From the NCBI GenBank assembly GCA_015146655.1, contig VKHL01000023.1, forward strand, positions 203,812-267,811: DNA of 64,000 bases, given 5' to 3'. Position 1 is the first letter of the stretch. Every line of letters starts with the position of its first letter. Shown here one piece after another: positions 21,790 through 33,206 of the stretch. The notes under the pieces are model-generated. The model had not been told where the DNA came from. It did no database searches and saw nothing but the letters and a program-made list of their open reading frames with translations. The position numbers and the translations under genes are program-made. The DNA comes from Ochromonas danica (lineage: Eukaryota; Sar; Chrysophyceae; Chromulinales; Chromulinaceae).

Positions 21790-22911
21790 ATGAGTGATGT
21801 CAATAGCGATACGCTTTCTTTATTATCTTCAACTTCTTCCTCTTTCCCAACAGAGGAAGATTTGACCATATTGGATGACTTGATCAATCAAACGGATCAA
21901 ACTACCCGCTATAGTTTCAATTTCTCTACTGGAGATTTCTCTTATGGTGCTACTAATTCTGACTCGAGTGATGGGTAAGAAATCCAATTATTTTTCATGT
22001 ATATCGTCATCTCATATTATTCCAAACAATAGGAAACAAGTGGGAAAAGTTAAACGAAAAAGAAAGCCTGTCTCACCCTTTTGTAAAAATGGTCAACGAG
22101 CTAGTATGTATATAAATAAGCCAAGAATTTTCAAGAATGATATTAGAAGGCAGTATATGGACATGTATGCCAACGTCTACAATGCGTGGAACAAGGACTT
22201 CCTCACTTCCTACATTACCAGCATGTTTCGACCTAGTGCAACCTATACATCTACTGAAGTTGGTAGGGTCATTATTGCTATACTATTGATAACGCAATGA
22301 CCAATGTCTGATTTGGCATGTGCACTGACTTGTTGTTAGATTTCCGGTCCGGCAAGTTGACCACAGTGCGGGCGCTCACTTCGGCTGGAGCCTATCTGGA
22401 AACACTCTGCGAACAGTTTACTATGCATCCTGACGCTGTATTCAAGCTGACCGCCGTGCAACTCCTTGTGCGATCTGATCAAACAGCAGTGGTCATGGGT
22501 GACTTCATTATGTCCGGCACTCGTATTGTCAAGCTGACTAATGCTGAAGATATGGAACAGAAGACAAGTAAGCAAGCGAGTAAGGATAGTGGTGGTAATA
22601 ATATAGACTATATTCAATCGTGCGAGAGTAACTCTATCAGCGGAGATTCTGCTGATGAAGAAGTGCAATCACAAACATCTACACCTGAAGAGAACATCGC
22701 CTCTCAAGCAACGGGCTACCTCAAAACCATCCAGGAAGCATCCAGTCCAAATACCATTCTTAAACCTTTCCTTATCGACGGAACGTTGAAGCTACATATA
22801 GACAATGAAAAGAAGATCTTTCATGTTGAATTCTTCTATAATTGGAACAAGCCCATCCAATCTTTGAACAATGATATCCGCAATAGCAGCTCGTCTGATG
22901 AACTGCTTTGA
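21790..22911 (+). CDS. Unknown protein with basic nuclear-localisation-like patch
   Basis: Exons 21790-21974, 22033-22262 and 22340-22911 give 328 residues. The N-terminus is acidic and Ser-rich, followed by KVKRKRKPVSPFCKNGQR, a likely nuclear localisation signal, and then a compact domain (about 90-230) with YANVYNAWNKDFLTSYITSM and later LETLCEQFTMHPDAVFKLTA and VMGDFIMSGTRIV. The last pattern, helices followed by curved strands, resembles the NTF2-like fold found behind basic regions in some stramenopile proteins; this is a weak impression. The start is the first in-frame ATG. The 3' end faces the PPCDC gene. Confidence 0.8.
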
Positions 22912-23286
22912 TTTCTCACCGTCCTTTCTTCATCTTCTATTCACACTCTTTTATTCTTGCTTCTTATCAGACAACTCTAAACAGTCATAGCTTGCTTAAT
23001 TATCTACGAAATTAGCTGTAGTGATTCTGCAGGCGTTTTTGTCTATTTTGCTTTGATGTACATGATCTTGCTAGTTTGATGGTGAAAATCCTGATACTAT
23101 ATACGGATTTGGGAAAGCTTACCTTTCCTACCTTATCTTTGCCACAAGTTAATCAATTTAACTCAATTGTTAGGCACTTGCTTTTGTGGTTTTGTGGTAG
23201 AAGAGTCCATTCCAGTCTCATCGCAATCTTACAAAACGGCTTTATTGTTGTCAACACACATTTATCTTTACCAGATTACAAACCAC
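22912..23286. other. Intergenic between convergent genes
   Basis: 375 bp joining two 3' ends. AT-rich, no gene or structured element seen. Confidence 0.5.
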
Positions 23287-24255
23287 TCATACATCGCAAA
23301 CCCAGCGACGCACCAAAGCTGACACTGAGACGACACCCTCCAACCTTTCGTCAATCGAAACAAGAAGTGGAATCAGAAGTATTGCCGTTCCTAAGAACAC
23401 GACTCCAATTCCCATTCCAATCCCTATCCCAGTCCATACTCCATCAAGTATCGTCGCTGCTCGATCAGCAGTAGGGTATATCTTCCTTTGATTGGGTTGA
23501 TTCTTCTTGGATGGGTTGGTAGTTGACGGCTGTTTCAAAGAAGAAGAAGCAGGTAGAATGTCTGGCTCAATATTAGTAGTGTAAGCAGAAGCAGCATTAA
23601 TGACAGAATCAACGATGGACGAGACAGAGGCCATTGCCCCCACCCCAGCCTCCATACAAGCCAAGACTTTGTCCACTGGATCAATCACTTGCCAACCCCA
23701 AGAACGCAACTTAGAAAGTGCCTCATTGGTTGAAGGATGTTCCCACATCATAGTATTCATGGCAGGACAGATATAACAAGGTTTCTTGAAATCCCACGCT
23801 CTCATTACATTGAGCACAAGATTGTCACTAATCCCACACGCGGCCTTTCCTAATAAACTAGCAGAAGCAGGTGCTACCACAAAGATATCCGCCCATTTAC
23901 GTAATTCGATATGAAGTACAGCATTTCCAAGTTTCTCCCACATTGCCCATTCGTCAGCATCTTGAAGTAGAACATCAAATCCACCCATTGCTTGGAATTC
24001 TTCCCAAATAGAAGGATTATAAGCCTGGGCTTTCTCAAGAAAGAAATATGCTTTCCCTGAGCATACAATAAGAACATTGTAATCTCTTTTCATCAGCTCC
24101 ACAGCTAGTTCGGGGATCTTGAGGGTCGCCACTGATCCTGAACATCCCAGTAGACAATTTTTCTTCACAGGTTGATTAGAGTCACCGCTTTCCTTGGAGG
24201 GAAAGCATCTTGTTAATGCTTTCTTAGCAGAGAAGACAGGTGCTTTGCCTTCCAT
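23287..24255 (-). CDS. PPCDC: Phosphopantothenoylcysteine decarboxylase with C-terminal membrane helix
   Basis: Intronless, 322 residues from the first ATG at 24255. This flavoprotein decarboxylates 4'-phosphopantothenoyl-cysteine in coenzyme A synthesis. Visible motifs are LLGCSGSVAT (FMN-binding start), catalytic His in LHIEL, VVAPASASLLGK, PAMNTMMW (substrate-binding PxMNxxMW) and the Cys-bearing clamp LACMEAGVGAM. The core ends near residue 230. Unusually, about 90 residues follow: a Ser/Pro/Lys linker, a Gly-rich hydrophobic helix of about 24 residues (GIGIGMGIGVVFLGTAILL) and a short tail. Known PPCDC and HAL3 proteins are soluble, so membrane anchoring here is an inference. No second enzyme domain (PPCS) is fused. 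Confidence 0.92.
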   Translation of the reverse strand: MEGKAPVFSAKKALTRCFPSKESGDSNQPVKKNCLLGCSGSVATLKIPELAVELMKRDYNVLIVCSGKAYFFLEKAQAYNPSIWEEFQAMGGFDVLLQDADEWAMWEKLGNAVLHIELRKWADIFVVAPASASLLGKAACGISDNLVLNVMRAWDFKKPCYICPAMNTMMWEHPSTNEALSKLRSWGWQVIDPVDKVLACMEAGVGAMASVSSIVDSVINAASAYTTNIEPDILPASSSLKQPSTTNPSKKNQPNQRKIYPTADRAATILDGVWTGIGIGMGIGVVFLGTAILLIPLLVSIDERLEGVVSVSALVRRWVCDV

Positions 24256-24853
24256 TGTCAATATGCTTGCTTCACTTTCTCTTCAATCTGCCTTGTTGTG
24301 AAGAGAGTCACAGCGTGGAATAGCGTGGAATAGCATGGAAGAATGCTGGTTTTGGAAAAACACGCTAAAATGGAGACTTTTGACTGAAAAACAACGATTT
24401 GATATCCTCCCAGAGAAACAAGATTAACGGATGGGTTCTCTTCTTTATTTCTTTTTCTGGCATCTTTGATCGAGTTGCATAACAATAACATGTATAGCCA
24501 TAAGAGTAATTGTATCGAAATGGATTGGTTAATCTTGATTTTGAAGTGTTCGTTGAACAAACCTTGTGAAGAAGTTTTCGTGTGTGCTTTGACTGATCAC
24601 AGTCTGTTTTGAACTCATTGTGTTTATGTACTCATTGTATACTTCTATTCAGTTTCTGTTTTGCGAAATGAATGCTAACTAGTTGTGTGGAAAGTTAGAT
24701 AGGTTATCGGGTTACTTAATTTATTATTGCGAATAGATGTTGCGGCACATCGGTTGATTATTTGCGTCGAGAATATAATCCACATGATAAAACCACAAAA
24801 GCAGTCAAATTCAATTTCAACGAAGATTCAAAAATGAAGAGAGAGCGAGATAT
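24256..24853. other. Intergenic, 3' flank of FkbM-like copy A
   Basis: 598 bp. The segment about 24757-24853 resembles 58605-58712 beside copy B, showing that the duplication included 3' flanking DNA. The rest holds nothing recognised. Confidence 0.6.
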
Positions 24854-26221
24854 TTAGTGTGCTTGACAGAGCGAGAAATAGATAACCTGAGGCGATCTGA
24901 AGACCTCGTCATCAAGGAGGTCAGAGGCTATCGTGATGTCTTCCAGACTGCATTGACAGTTGACAGCGGTATAGTTGATCAGTTTCATCTCATCCACCAC
25001 ATCCTGCGCTACATCATGGAGCATATCATACCCCAAGTAACGCAGTCTTCTGATAAGAATAGGATCGGGGTGATATGACTCATAGTGAATGAGGCAGGGC
25101 CAAGAAGCATCTAGACCCACATGCTCTTCCTCCTCCAACCCATGATTTTGGCAAACCAGACCGTCAGACCAGCTGTGACGAGATATTGAAGGGTAAGGAA
25201 AGAGATAGGCACTATGAAGTACTTCTTCTTGAAGGGTGCGCGTCTCGTAGAATTCCAACGCGCTGAGAATCACTTCGTCGTCCATGCCCTCAATGTCAGT
25301 CTTCAATAGACGCAGTGAAGAAGGCAAGTCCGATTGCAGGGAATGCACATAACTCCAGAGAAGGTCTTCAATAGCAACAAGCGGGACTTCTTGCCTTCTC
25401 AAGATACTGTAAGATTGGTTGGCAAAAACAATGCCAGAAAGGAGAGTGTCTGCTGGAGTTGTCAAGGACGAACTTCCTTTCAAATGATGGGGCATGTTTG
25501 ATCGAGAGATAATTGATTCTGGAATGAAATAAATAAAGTCAGCGACCTGGGTATGGTGCGAGGCTTTGACTGCGGTGGCCACCTTGAGACTGTCTCGCAG
25601 GTTGGGCAGCTTACGGAGATAGTTGGAGAGCGCCTCCACAGAGACACCTCGGATGATCTTACTGGGGTGCTTAGATAGGTAAGCGTCCGCTCGCTGGATG
25701 CAGGTGTCAAAGTTGCTGGTGCCAATCTCCAGATAGTCCAGCTTGCATGATGTCTGATGACCCAAAGACATTTCACATGGCCGAGGGTAATAAGCAGGCA
25801 GACCCATTACAGGGGCATCCTCGTTCATGAGAAACATCAATTCAATATCCTTTCTAAGGAGAATAGGAAGATGTTCTTCTTCTACAGCGTGAACTGTCCA
25901 GGTTAATGTGAGGAATTTGATATCTCTGCTGACATTGAGAGGAAAGTTGTTAAAGACTTTGACAAGGGGACCACCGGAGACCACTGTATCAAACAAAACA
26001 ATGGTATTATTTCCATGGTGTAGACGGAATCGATAAGTTCCATTGCTTTCCCCATGAAAGAGGAAGATCGTGTGGTGAGGATAAAAGCAAGTTTGCTCCG
26101 TGCAACTCAAAGGATAGAAGGTATCCTTATCTCTAGGAACCACCAAATCCAAACGAACATCAGCTAGAACAATTAGAAATAAGCAAGAAATGAAAGCCAA
26201 GCAGCACCACACCACTCTCAT
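24854..26221 (-). CDS. Secreted FkbM-methyltransferase-like protein, copy A
   Basis: Intronless, 455 residues from the first ATG at 26221. A signal peptide (MRVVWCCLAFISCLFLIVLA) is followed by a divergent 120-residue N-terminal domain with paired Cys, then a region with LDYLEIGTSNFDT and LRLLKTDIEGMDDEV. These correspond to the nucleotide-binding loop and the D-x-E-G-x-D/E strand of FkbM-type SAM methyltransferases. I rate the family as likely rather than proven. It should enter the secretory pathway; a role in modifying glycans would fit the family. It is a close paralogue of the gene at 58713-60092 in the same orientation, with a 642-bp tract (25075-25716) that I read as base-for-base identical. 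Confidence 0.85.
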   Translation of the reverse strand: MRVVWCCLAFISCLFLIVLADVRLDLVVPRDKDTFYPLSCTEQTCFYPHHTIFLFHGESNGTYRFRLHHGNNTIVLFDTVVSGGPLVKVFNNFPLNVSRDIKFLTLTWTVHAVEEEHLPILLRKDIELMFLMNEDAPVMGLPAYYPRPCEMSLGHQTSCKLDYLEIGTSNFDTCIQRADAYLSKHPSKIIRGVSVEALSNYLRKLPNLRDSLKVATAVKASHHTQVADFIYFIPESIISRSNMPHHLKGSSSLTTPADTLLSGIVFANQSYSILRRQEVPLVAIEDLLWSYVHSLQSDLPSSLRLLKTDIEGMDDEVILSALEFYETRTLQEEVLHSAYLFPYPSISRHSWSDGLVCQNHGLEEEEHVGLDASWPCLIHYESYHPDPILIRRLRYLGYDMLHDVAQDVVDEMKLINYTAVNCQCSLEDITIASDLLDDEVFRSPQVIYFSLCQAH

Positions 26222-26636
26222 TTCAAACACTTTCTGGGATTAGATTCCTCACAATCATCAATCCACCACATCCACAAGAATTGAGTAATTCATTAATTAT
26301 AATCTATGGAATTACATAAATAAGAGAGCAGAGAAAATCGATGCAGGCAGTGGGTGGAGAATCTCACAGACATAATAAATAAGGTAGACAAGTATCTTAT
26401 TACAATAAAAAATACTCTATCACCTATTCTCATATCTAGATTAAAGTATAGACATATTAGATTTTCTATCTTATTTTAGAGATACAGTTAGAAAGATTGT
26501 CTCTTTTTTTTCAGTGCATGATAAGAAGCTGAAAAGTAGAAGAAGAAGTGTGAAAGATACGCCTTAGTCTAGTCTCTCAGTCAGCGTCAGCAGCAGTCAT
26601 TCCTAAGACACAATCGAATTGCTTGCAGTACAAGAG
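26222..26636. other. Intergenic, divergent promoters
   Basis: 415 bp between the starts of FkbM-like copy A and the PH-Sec6 gene. AT-rich. A block around 26280-26320 is shared in part with the 5' flank of copy B (about 60115-60155). Confidence 0.5.
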
Positions 26637-29600
26637 ATGGGCAAGAGTAAGAAAAGTAAGTCCTTGCTTGACCTTTTCAATCTCCTCTCTTCCACGCTTC
26701 CATCACATCATTCATTCTTCATGTTGTGGTACCTATAGATACGAATGAAGAGGATACTTCTGGATGTCCTGTGATGGAAGGAATCTTAAAGAAGAAAAAC
26801 TCACATGGCGTATGGAAAGATCGATATTGTCTCTTTAGTAATGCTTATTTCCTGACCTATAAACCAAAAGGGAAGAAGCCGTCGTCTGAATTGAAAGAAA
26901 GTATTCACTTGAAAGATGCCGAGGAAGTTTCCATCAAAGGAGACACTATGACTCTTTCTTTACGTAATGGAGATATCCTTCTCTTTCAAGGTGCTAATTT
27001 GAAAGATTGGTGTTATGCTTTGGATGTTCGTATGAATTGGGCTTATGATCAATATCAACGTAGTTTGGAAAAGACTGGTGGTAGTAGTGGTGATGTCCAT
27101 ATCTCTGGTTGGCTCATGAAGAAAAGTCATAACAAGTATCAAGGTTTCCAGGTATGATTTTCTTTATCACTTATTCGTCATGAACGTCGGCTGACTGATA
27201 TTGTCTTCGATAGGATCGCTTTGTGAAAGTGGAAGGTAATTTTCTGCGCTATTACAAAAGGGAACAAGACACTGAAGAGTTAGGTAGTACAGATCTTTCT
27301 TCTGTATCATCTGTACGGCCTTACGATCAGTCATCTGATTGTCGAATCTTTGAAGTCCAAGAAGCCGAACGCACATTCATATTCCAAGCCAGCAATGCCA
27401 AAGAAATGATGCACTGGATTCAAACACTTGAGGACGTGCGTAGTGCAATATTGAACAGCCATCAACAGGCGGCTCAAGCGCAGATGATGGCGGAGACACC
27501 TGCCAGTATTCGTGCCTTCGACGAACTTGGTGAAGAAAAATATGCAGCAAAGGCACAAGAAGAGTTGGAGGAACTATACCCTGAAGATGAAACGATGACT
27601 ATACGTGAACATGTTGATGGGGCTGGGCAGTTGTTGAGTTATTTGAATGATCTTGTTCCAGAAGTTCAAAAGTGTGCTCGTCGTCCAGCTCGATACGATG
27701 TTCTTGCATTGACGATGACTTTAGTCAATAATGTTATCAGCAAGAGATTTTTCACATTTCTTCCTAACTCTTTTCAAGCAGAGAAGGACAACTATGAACG
27801 GTCTGAGTTGTTGGAACTTGCTTCTCTTGGTGATTTGCATGTTATCATTGATTGGTTGACAAACTACCAAAAGAAGTTGAAGATGATCCGCTGCCCCGTA
27901 TATAATCAGCGTGATACAAGCAATCCTCCCATCACAGCAGCTGCTTGCTTGTCTACAACCTATCTTACTCCAAAATCTTGTGAAGCTTTCGACGTTCTTC
28001 CAGTTGTTTGTAAATTGTATGTTTACGGTGGCTCGACAGGAGCTAAAGGTGGAGCTGCTGCACACCTTTATGATCATTGTATGAAAGTATGGGATTCTGT
28101 TGTTTCAAATCCTGAAGAGATGCTCCAGCGTCGAAATGATGGCTCATTCTATACTCATGCACCGATCGATATGTGGGAAGCAATCAATCAGCACATCGCT
28201 CTGGCTACGGCAACCAAAAGCCCTATTTTGCATGTGATGGTAGCCGATAAAGTTGTCACATCATTGAATAATGTATTTAATATGATTATTCAATATGTGA
28301 ATACATTGGATACGTCTCAGCGACCGGAGTTGCGTGAAATTGAATTGGAGTACATTTCTGCTCTGGCCAACGACACAGCTCTGCACATTGAGGAAGTAAT
28401 TGAACTCATTGAGAACTTCACTATCGCCGAGATTCGTGAACGAATAGATGAGATTTTTGATCCTTTAACTACGAACTTGGTCAATTGTGGTCAAGCTTGC
28501 TTAAAACGCCTAGCTCGTTTGGTTATGTCAGATGTGCAGGGCTCGTTGGATGCCGTGTTTACTGAAGATTGGCTTGAAGGAAATCAAATGCATGTAGCAA
28601 CTGCAACGATTTCTGATTATATGAATGATTTTGAAGAGTATCTTGTGACGTTCTGGGCTGATAAATTTGTTCATACTATATTGGAGGAGGTTATTTTAAC
28701 TTACACTCGCTCAGTTATTTTCAAAACTAAGAAGTCGCCTGCTCCAACAAATGCGCCTCCCGTAGTACCTACCTCTTCGATCAATTCTTCGCCTTCTTCT
28801 CCTGCTCCTGGAGGGTTCATGTCGTTCTTCTCCAGAACCAAGCAGACTATTCAAAGCATTGCTCCTATTATTCCTGTTGCTCCTCTTCATGTTCCCGTTG
28901 ATGCAGAGAGTATTGGTAGATTGGCTCAGGACGTAAATATTCTCAATGCATTCTTTAGTCAGAAGACTTCCCAACAAACTGCCACGGAATTTTTGGAGAT
29001 TATAAATGAAGTTTCCCTTATGATGTTTCTTGATCTCGCAGGAATCATCAAACATGTGGCGCTGCGCATATCAGAGTATCCATCTGCTGCTCAGGCGATT
29101 CGCGAAGTTGCTATTGCTGTCATGCGAATGCGTCCAAATGATTTCAATAAATCTGATGTAGATATTCTTCTTGAACACGTGCAACCGGTCATAGATGCAG
29201 CTCCTGCTGATGCCCGCTTGAAGGAAGTTGAAGGCGTTGTGGAGGGGAGATTAGGTCTCCTCTACATTGATGTTGTCCCGAAGTCCATCCTCAATGCTCC
29301 TAGTCCGATTACTCTTGCTCATAGACTGAAAATGATGAGCAATATACCGTTATTTGGAGGAGGTGCGCCACAGCGGGACGAAGAAGACGATATCGATGAA
29401 AATGCAGATGAAGATGTGCGAGACAGAGAAGGTTCAATCGTCGAAAATGCCGCGGCAACCAATCACGCCTTGCTGAACGAAGTGATGGAAGTTCTCAACC
29501 AACAGGAAGAGGCTGAAGCTGCTGAAATCGAGCAACGTGAGCAAGCAGCTGCTGAAGAAGAGATGGCCAAACATCGTATTGGCATGCTATCGTATCAAGG

Positions 29601-31407
29601 CTATCTTGAAAAGAAGTCTCCAGCACATAATTTGTGGCAGAGACGATTCTTCAAAATTCAAACTCGTGAGACTGGAAATCCCAATAAGCCTTATCTATAC
29701 TTTCTAATATGGTATAAAAAAGAAGGTGGTGCTGCAATTAAATCTCTGGAAGTTGACAAAATTGGTTCTTTATCCATCTCCCAATGCTCTCGGTCGCTGC
29801 TCTATATCCCCCCTCCTGACAATAGGGCTGGTTTGTGGCTACAAAGTGAAGCTGGAGTATGTCCTTATAGCATAGCAGTTAGTGCTGTGGAAAGTTCGGA
29901 AGACGACAAAGGAGCTAAGCTGGTGGGATCAGAGTTTTTTGTTTTCAACGTTGTTCAGACGGATGGAAAAGAGCACACCCTTCGAGGGATGAAAATTGAT
30001 CGCATCATCAAGTGGATCAATATAATTGCTCAGGTAACAAGATATGCATTATTATTGTGTTTTATTGAATCTGTTAATCGGTTTGCGTGCTAGGCTGGTG
30101 GTTTAGCTTACGATGCCAAAACCAAGAATTGGAATCGAACTGTGGTGGACTACTATGAGCAGCTTGCTAGTGATCGTGCTTCCCAGCCTTCATTCATGAC
30201 AGTTGCCTCAACACCTCTCCCTCGTCCAAGATCTACTCGCTCTCTATCCTCTGCAAGTAGCAGCCACAGTGGCGGACCAGCGCAGCTAGATAGCGATCAA
30301 GCTGCAGCCCTTATCCAAGCAGCTCGCGTGCAAGAAAGGGAGCGATTGAACAGCCGAACTCGTAGTGTCAGTCAAGAAGAGGTCGTATCTGCCTCGCCAA
30401 GAAGCCATCGAATCAATAGCGAAGCTGTCCCAGATGAAGATAGCATCGGTGATCAAACTGCAAAGGAAAAAGAACGACAAGCCAAGGAGGAGAAGCTTCG
30501 GAAAGAAAAGGAACTTCTGAGAAAAAAGTTGCAGGAGGAACAACAATTGGAGCAAGGCGTGCCTTCCTCTCCGTTACCTCCACCTCCGCAGTCTCCTAAT
30601 CAACCAACTCCCGAAGGCTCTTTCTCCAATCCTATTTTGATCACTCGAGCCAACAGCTCATCGAGAGTTCTCACTACTTCGGTCAGCACATCTAATCCTC
30701 TTCTTCGTGCTCGAGAAAGCTCTGTTGGAAGCAGCAATGATTCCACTGCACTTGCTCTACAATCAACGGAAGATCGTGGTAGTCTGGCGAGCGTGCCTTC
30801 TGCCCCGTCGACCTCTCCAGGCCCTCCTTCTGGTTCAAGTACGCCAACTAGGCCTGTTTCTTTCAAAAAGTCTCCTGCAATGAAGAGAGCGGCCAATCGT
30901 CGCTTGAAGGCAAAAGGTGCTGCTGGAGGCGATAAGGATGGAGGTGAGTTTTTAGAGGAGCGTCCAAGCGAGATCATGGAGGAGCGACCGAGTGAAATTT
31001 TGGAAGAGGAAAAGGTGGAGGTAACTGCTCGGACAACTGCTCCTCCTCTAGTCACAGCAACGAGTGTCAGCACGGTGGATCTCGAACGTGAGACTGTGGA
31101 CCTTTCACATCGCAGTTATGCCCACAGTGAGATTCGTCCTGTTCAGACTTCAATTGTTTCTCCTAAACACAGTCGCATTGCCGAAGATCTTCTGGAAGAT
31201 GTCCCATCCGCTTCGAGCTCAATCGTCTCGGTAGATCTTGACGAAACCCACAACCCGATGCAAAACAAGAAGAGTACAAATTCTCAGCGTGTTTCTTTCG
31301 CTGATGGAGTCAAGCGAGAAGATGGAAAGCCAGTTCAAAGTATGGAGGTATCTCAAAGCAAAACTGACTCGAAGGGAGGGCCATGTGATTGCTGCCTCAT
31401 TGCCTAA
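26637..31407 (+). CDS. PH-PH-Sec6-like-PH fusion protein with N- and C-terminal lipidation motifs
   Basis: Exons 26637-26655, 26739-27151, 27214-30033 and 30094-31407 give 1521 residues. The first exon is 19 nt and encodes MGKSKK, so Gly2 could be myristoylated next to a basic patch. PH domain 1 spans about 16-110 (MEGILKKKNSHGVWKDRYC) and PH 2 about 119-220 (SGWLMKKSHNKYQGFQDRFV), the latter split by intron 2. Residues about 270-650 resemble exocyst subunit Sec6: helical repeats, a VIIDWLTNYQ motif, LYDHCMKVWD, and DYMNDFEEYLVTFW. PH 3 begins near 935 (YQGYLEKKSPAHNLWQRRFF). The last 430 residues are disordered, Ser/Pro-rich, ending CDCCLIA, a CaaX-like box with extra Cys. The design suggests a membrane-bound tether in exocytosis. 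The Sec6 match is by eye. Confidence 0.85.
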
Positions 31408-31642
31408 TTGACGAGAAATAGATATGCCAAATGATAATATACTGTGGTAAGACGTGTTAGTTATCAGATCAGGCTGGTTTTATAAAACTAAATTATCAAG
31501 AAAACATTGCTAGTTGACTGGAAGAGGACATTAGTTACTTACAAAACCTCCAGCAAAGCTTTCGCTTTCTGGCAGAGGATCATTATAACAACAACCTGAA
31601 CATCATATCTCGTGCGCAGAGAGAGGGAGGTCGTCCAGGGAC
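31408..31642. other. Intergenic between convergent genes
   Basis: 235 bp joining the 3' ends of the PH-Sec6 gene and cold-shock gene 1. Nothing recognised. Confidence 0.5.
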
Positions 31643-32114
31643 TTAACCCCTCCGAGAATCACGAGATCTGTGCTCATCACGAGGTCTGCGGTCACCACCG
31701 CGGAATCTCTGGTCGTCTCTAGCACGCTGCAATCTCTCGGCAGGGAAAGGAACACCATTAGGACCAGTGACCTTCAAGGCGGTCTTCTTGCCGCCTCTGG
31801 CCTCATCGACGGTCATGTCGAACTCGACGGGCTCATTCTCTGATCAGAACATACAAAAATTGTCATAATAAGGAACCTCATCTAGAAGATAGAAGGTCCC
31901 AACCAAGAAGAGAACGGAAGCCATCGCTCTGAATTTCGGACTGATGAACGAAGACGTCTTGTCCATCACCACCATCGAGGAAGCCGTAGCCCTTCTTGTG
32001 ATCAAACCACTTCACGGTACCAGCATAACGACCAACATGGCCATTAGAGGTGGATAAAAAACGAGTACCAGCGATGGTAGTCTTGAGAGAATTTCTGACG
32101 ATGGTGGAGAACAT
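31643..32114 (-). CDS. Mitochondrial-type cold-shock-domain protein 1
   Basis: Exons 32114-31904 and 31839-31643 give 135 residues. The N-terminus [19 protein letters not shown] followed by LSTS is a typical mitochondrial presequence (Arg/Ser-rich, no acidic residue). A cold-shock domain follows (about 32-98): [15 protein letters not shown] holds RNP1, DVFVHQ holds RNP2, and the join gives [11 protein letters not shown], then ALKVTGPNG. The C-terminus is an Arg/Asp/Gly-rich tail. Such proteins bind single-stranded RNA or DNA. The intron falls at the same place and phase as in the two other cold-shock genes nearby; the second intron of those genes is absent here. Confidence 0.92.
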
Positions 32115-32578
32115 CTTTCTTGGTTGTTGATTTTGTTGTTGAAATGTGATTGCCGTCAATGCTGTGGTTCGGGCCCTGTGGCGACTTTTCTCTCTCGTAA
32201 AGTGAGGTTGAAAGGCCAATAATCAGGGTTGGGTTACTTTGGTTGAATCTGTTGAACAGAGGTGTGGTGGTGGCGACAACACACCCAAGGCGGGCTTCCC
32301 CGCGCAATAACAAGAACTGCGCCACACAACAACGAAGAAGAGACAACGGTAGCGCTGCGTAGAGGTTGGAAATCAGCGACCAGTGTACTAGATCAGATCA
32401 TAATCGTTGCGGCTGACAAAACTACCAAACATGGACAGTAGCTGAAAAAAGGGACTAAAGATTGATGAATGTCCAATAAATGGAATCTCATAGAATAGAA
32501 GGTCTAAACATCCAAAAACAAGTCTCACTTGATTTAGAATATTTCATACAGTAAAGGCACTAACAATCTGAAGAGAAT
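32115..32578. other. Intergenic between cold-shock genes 1 and 2
   Basis: 464 bp, promoter of gene 1 and 3' flank of gene 2. Nothing else seen. Confidence 0.5.
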
Positions 32579-33206
32579 TTAATTCTCAGTAGCTGCAGGA
32601 GCAGGAGTAGCAGGAGCTGCTGGAGTAGCAGGTCGAGTACTAGCCGTCCGTCTCTTCTTGTCATTAGACAGAACATTCACACTAGCACCAGCTGGAACAG
32701 TGATCCTAAGATTAAGCACATCATGATCCTTGAAACTCTTTGTAAATACAGAGACAAACTTGTTCCAAGAAGGAGGAGAACGTTCAGAATGTACACGTTG
32801 AATGAGTTGACCTTTTGGACCTTCACCACAGCAGAGAGTCATCATCAAAGTCTCCAGACTATGATAGCACAGAGTAAGTCTTACCAGTGACATTAAAAGC
32901 TTTAGGGTTGCCCTTCTCCGTAGCGGTATCAGGCACGAACTCGACGGCATCACCAGCTGTACAGGCCAACAATGAGACAAGACATTAAAGTGAGGAAGAT
33001 CACCCACCTGCTAATATCTTAGGACCTATGCCCACGATGCTAGAGTGATGGACAAAATAGTCGTTATCTTGTACAGTGATAAAGCCATAGCCTTTCGCTG
33101 AGTCATACCACTTTACCACTCCGGCCTCTTTCTTCACCTCAGAGGAGAGAAAGCGGCGAATAGATGAAGAGGAGGAAGGTAACCTGAAAGAACGAAGAGC
33201 AAACAT
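32579..33206 (-). CDS. Mitochondrial-type cold-shock-domain protein 2
   Basis: Exons 33206-33008, 32956-32885 and 32820-32579 give 170 residues. The presequence is MFALRSFRLPSSSSSIRRF then LSSE. The cold-shock domain reads VVKWYDSAKGYGFI (RNP1) and NDYFVHH (RNP2), then AGDAVEFVPDTATEKG and FNVTGPKGQ. The third exon was placed at an acceptor before 32820, because this alone restores the conserved VTG-P-x-G end of the domain; a nearer acceptor gives a frame clash. After the domain come about 75 residues with a moderately conserved strand region (LNLRITVPAGASVNVLSND) and an Ala/Pro/Thr tail. Gene 3 has a comparable region (VINIQIVIPHSGAAKRN), so this block is a shared second domain. Confidence 0.9.

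Noticed and set aside
32821-32884. Acceptor at the nearer TAG, leaving a 32-nt intron in cold-shock gene 2
   Set aside because: It gives a stop or a frame clash and loses the conserved VTG-P-x-G end; the 64-nt intron restores it.
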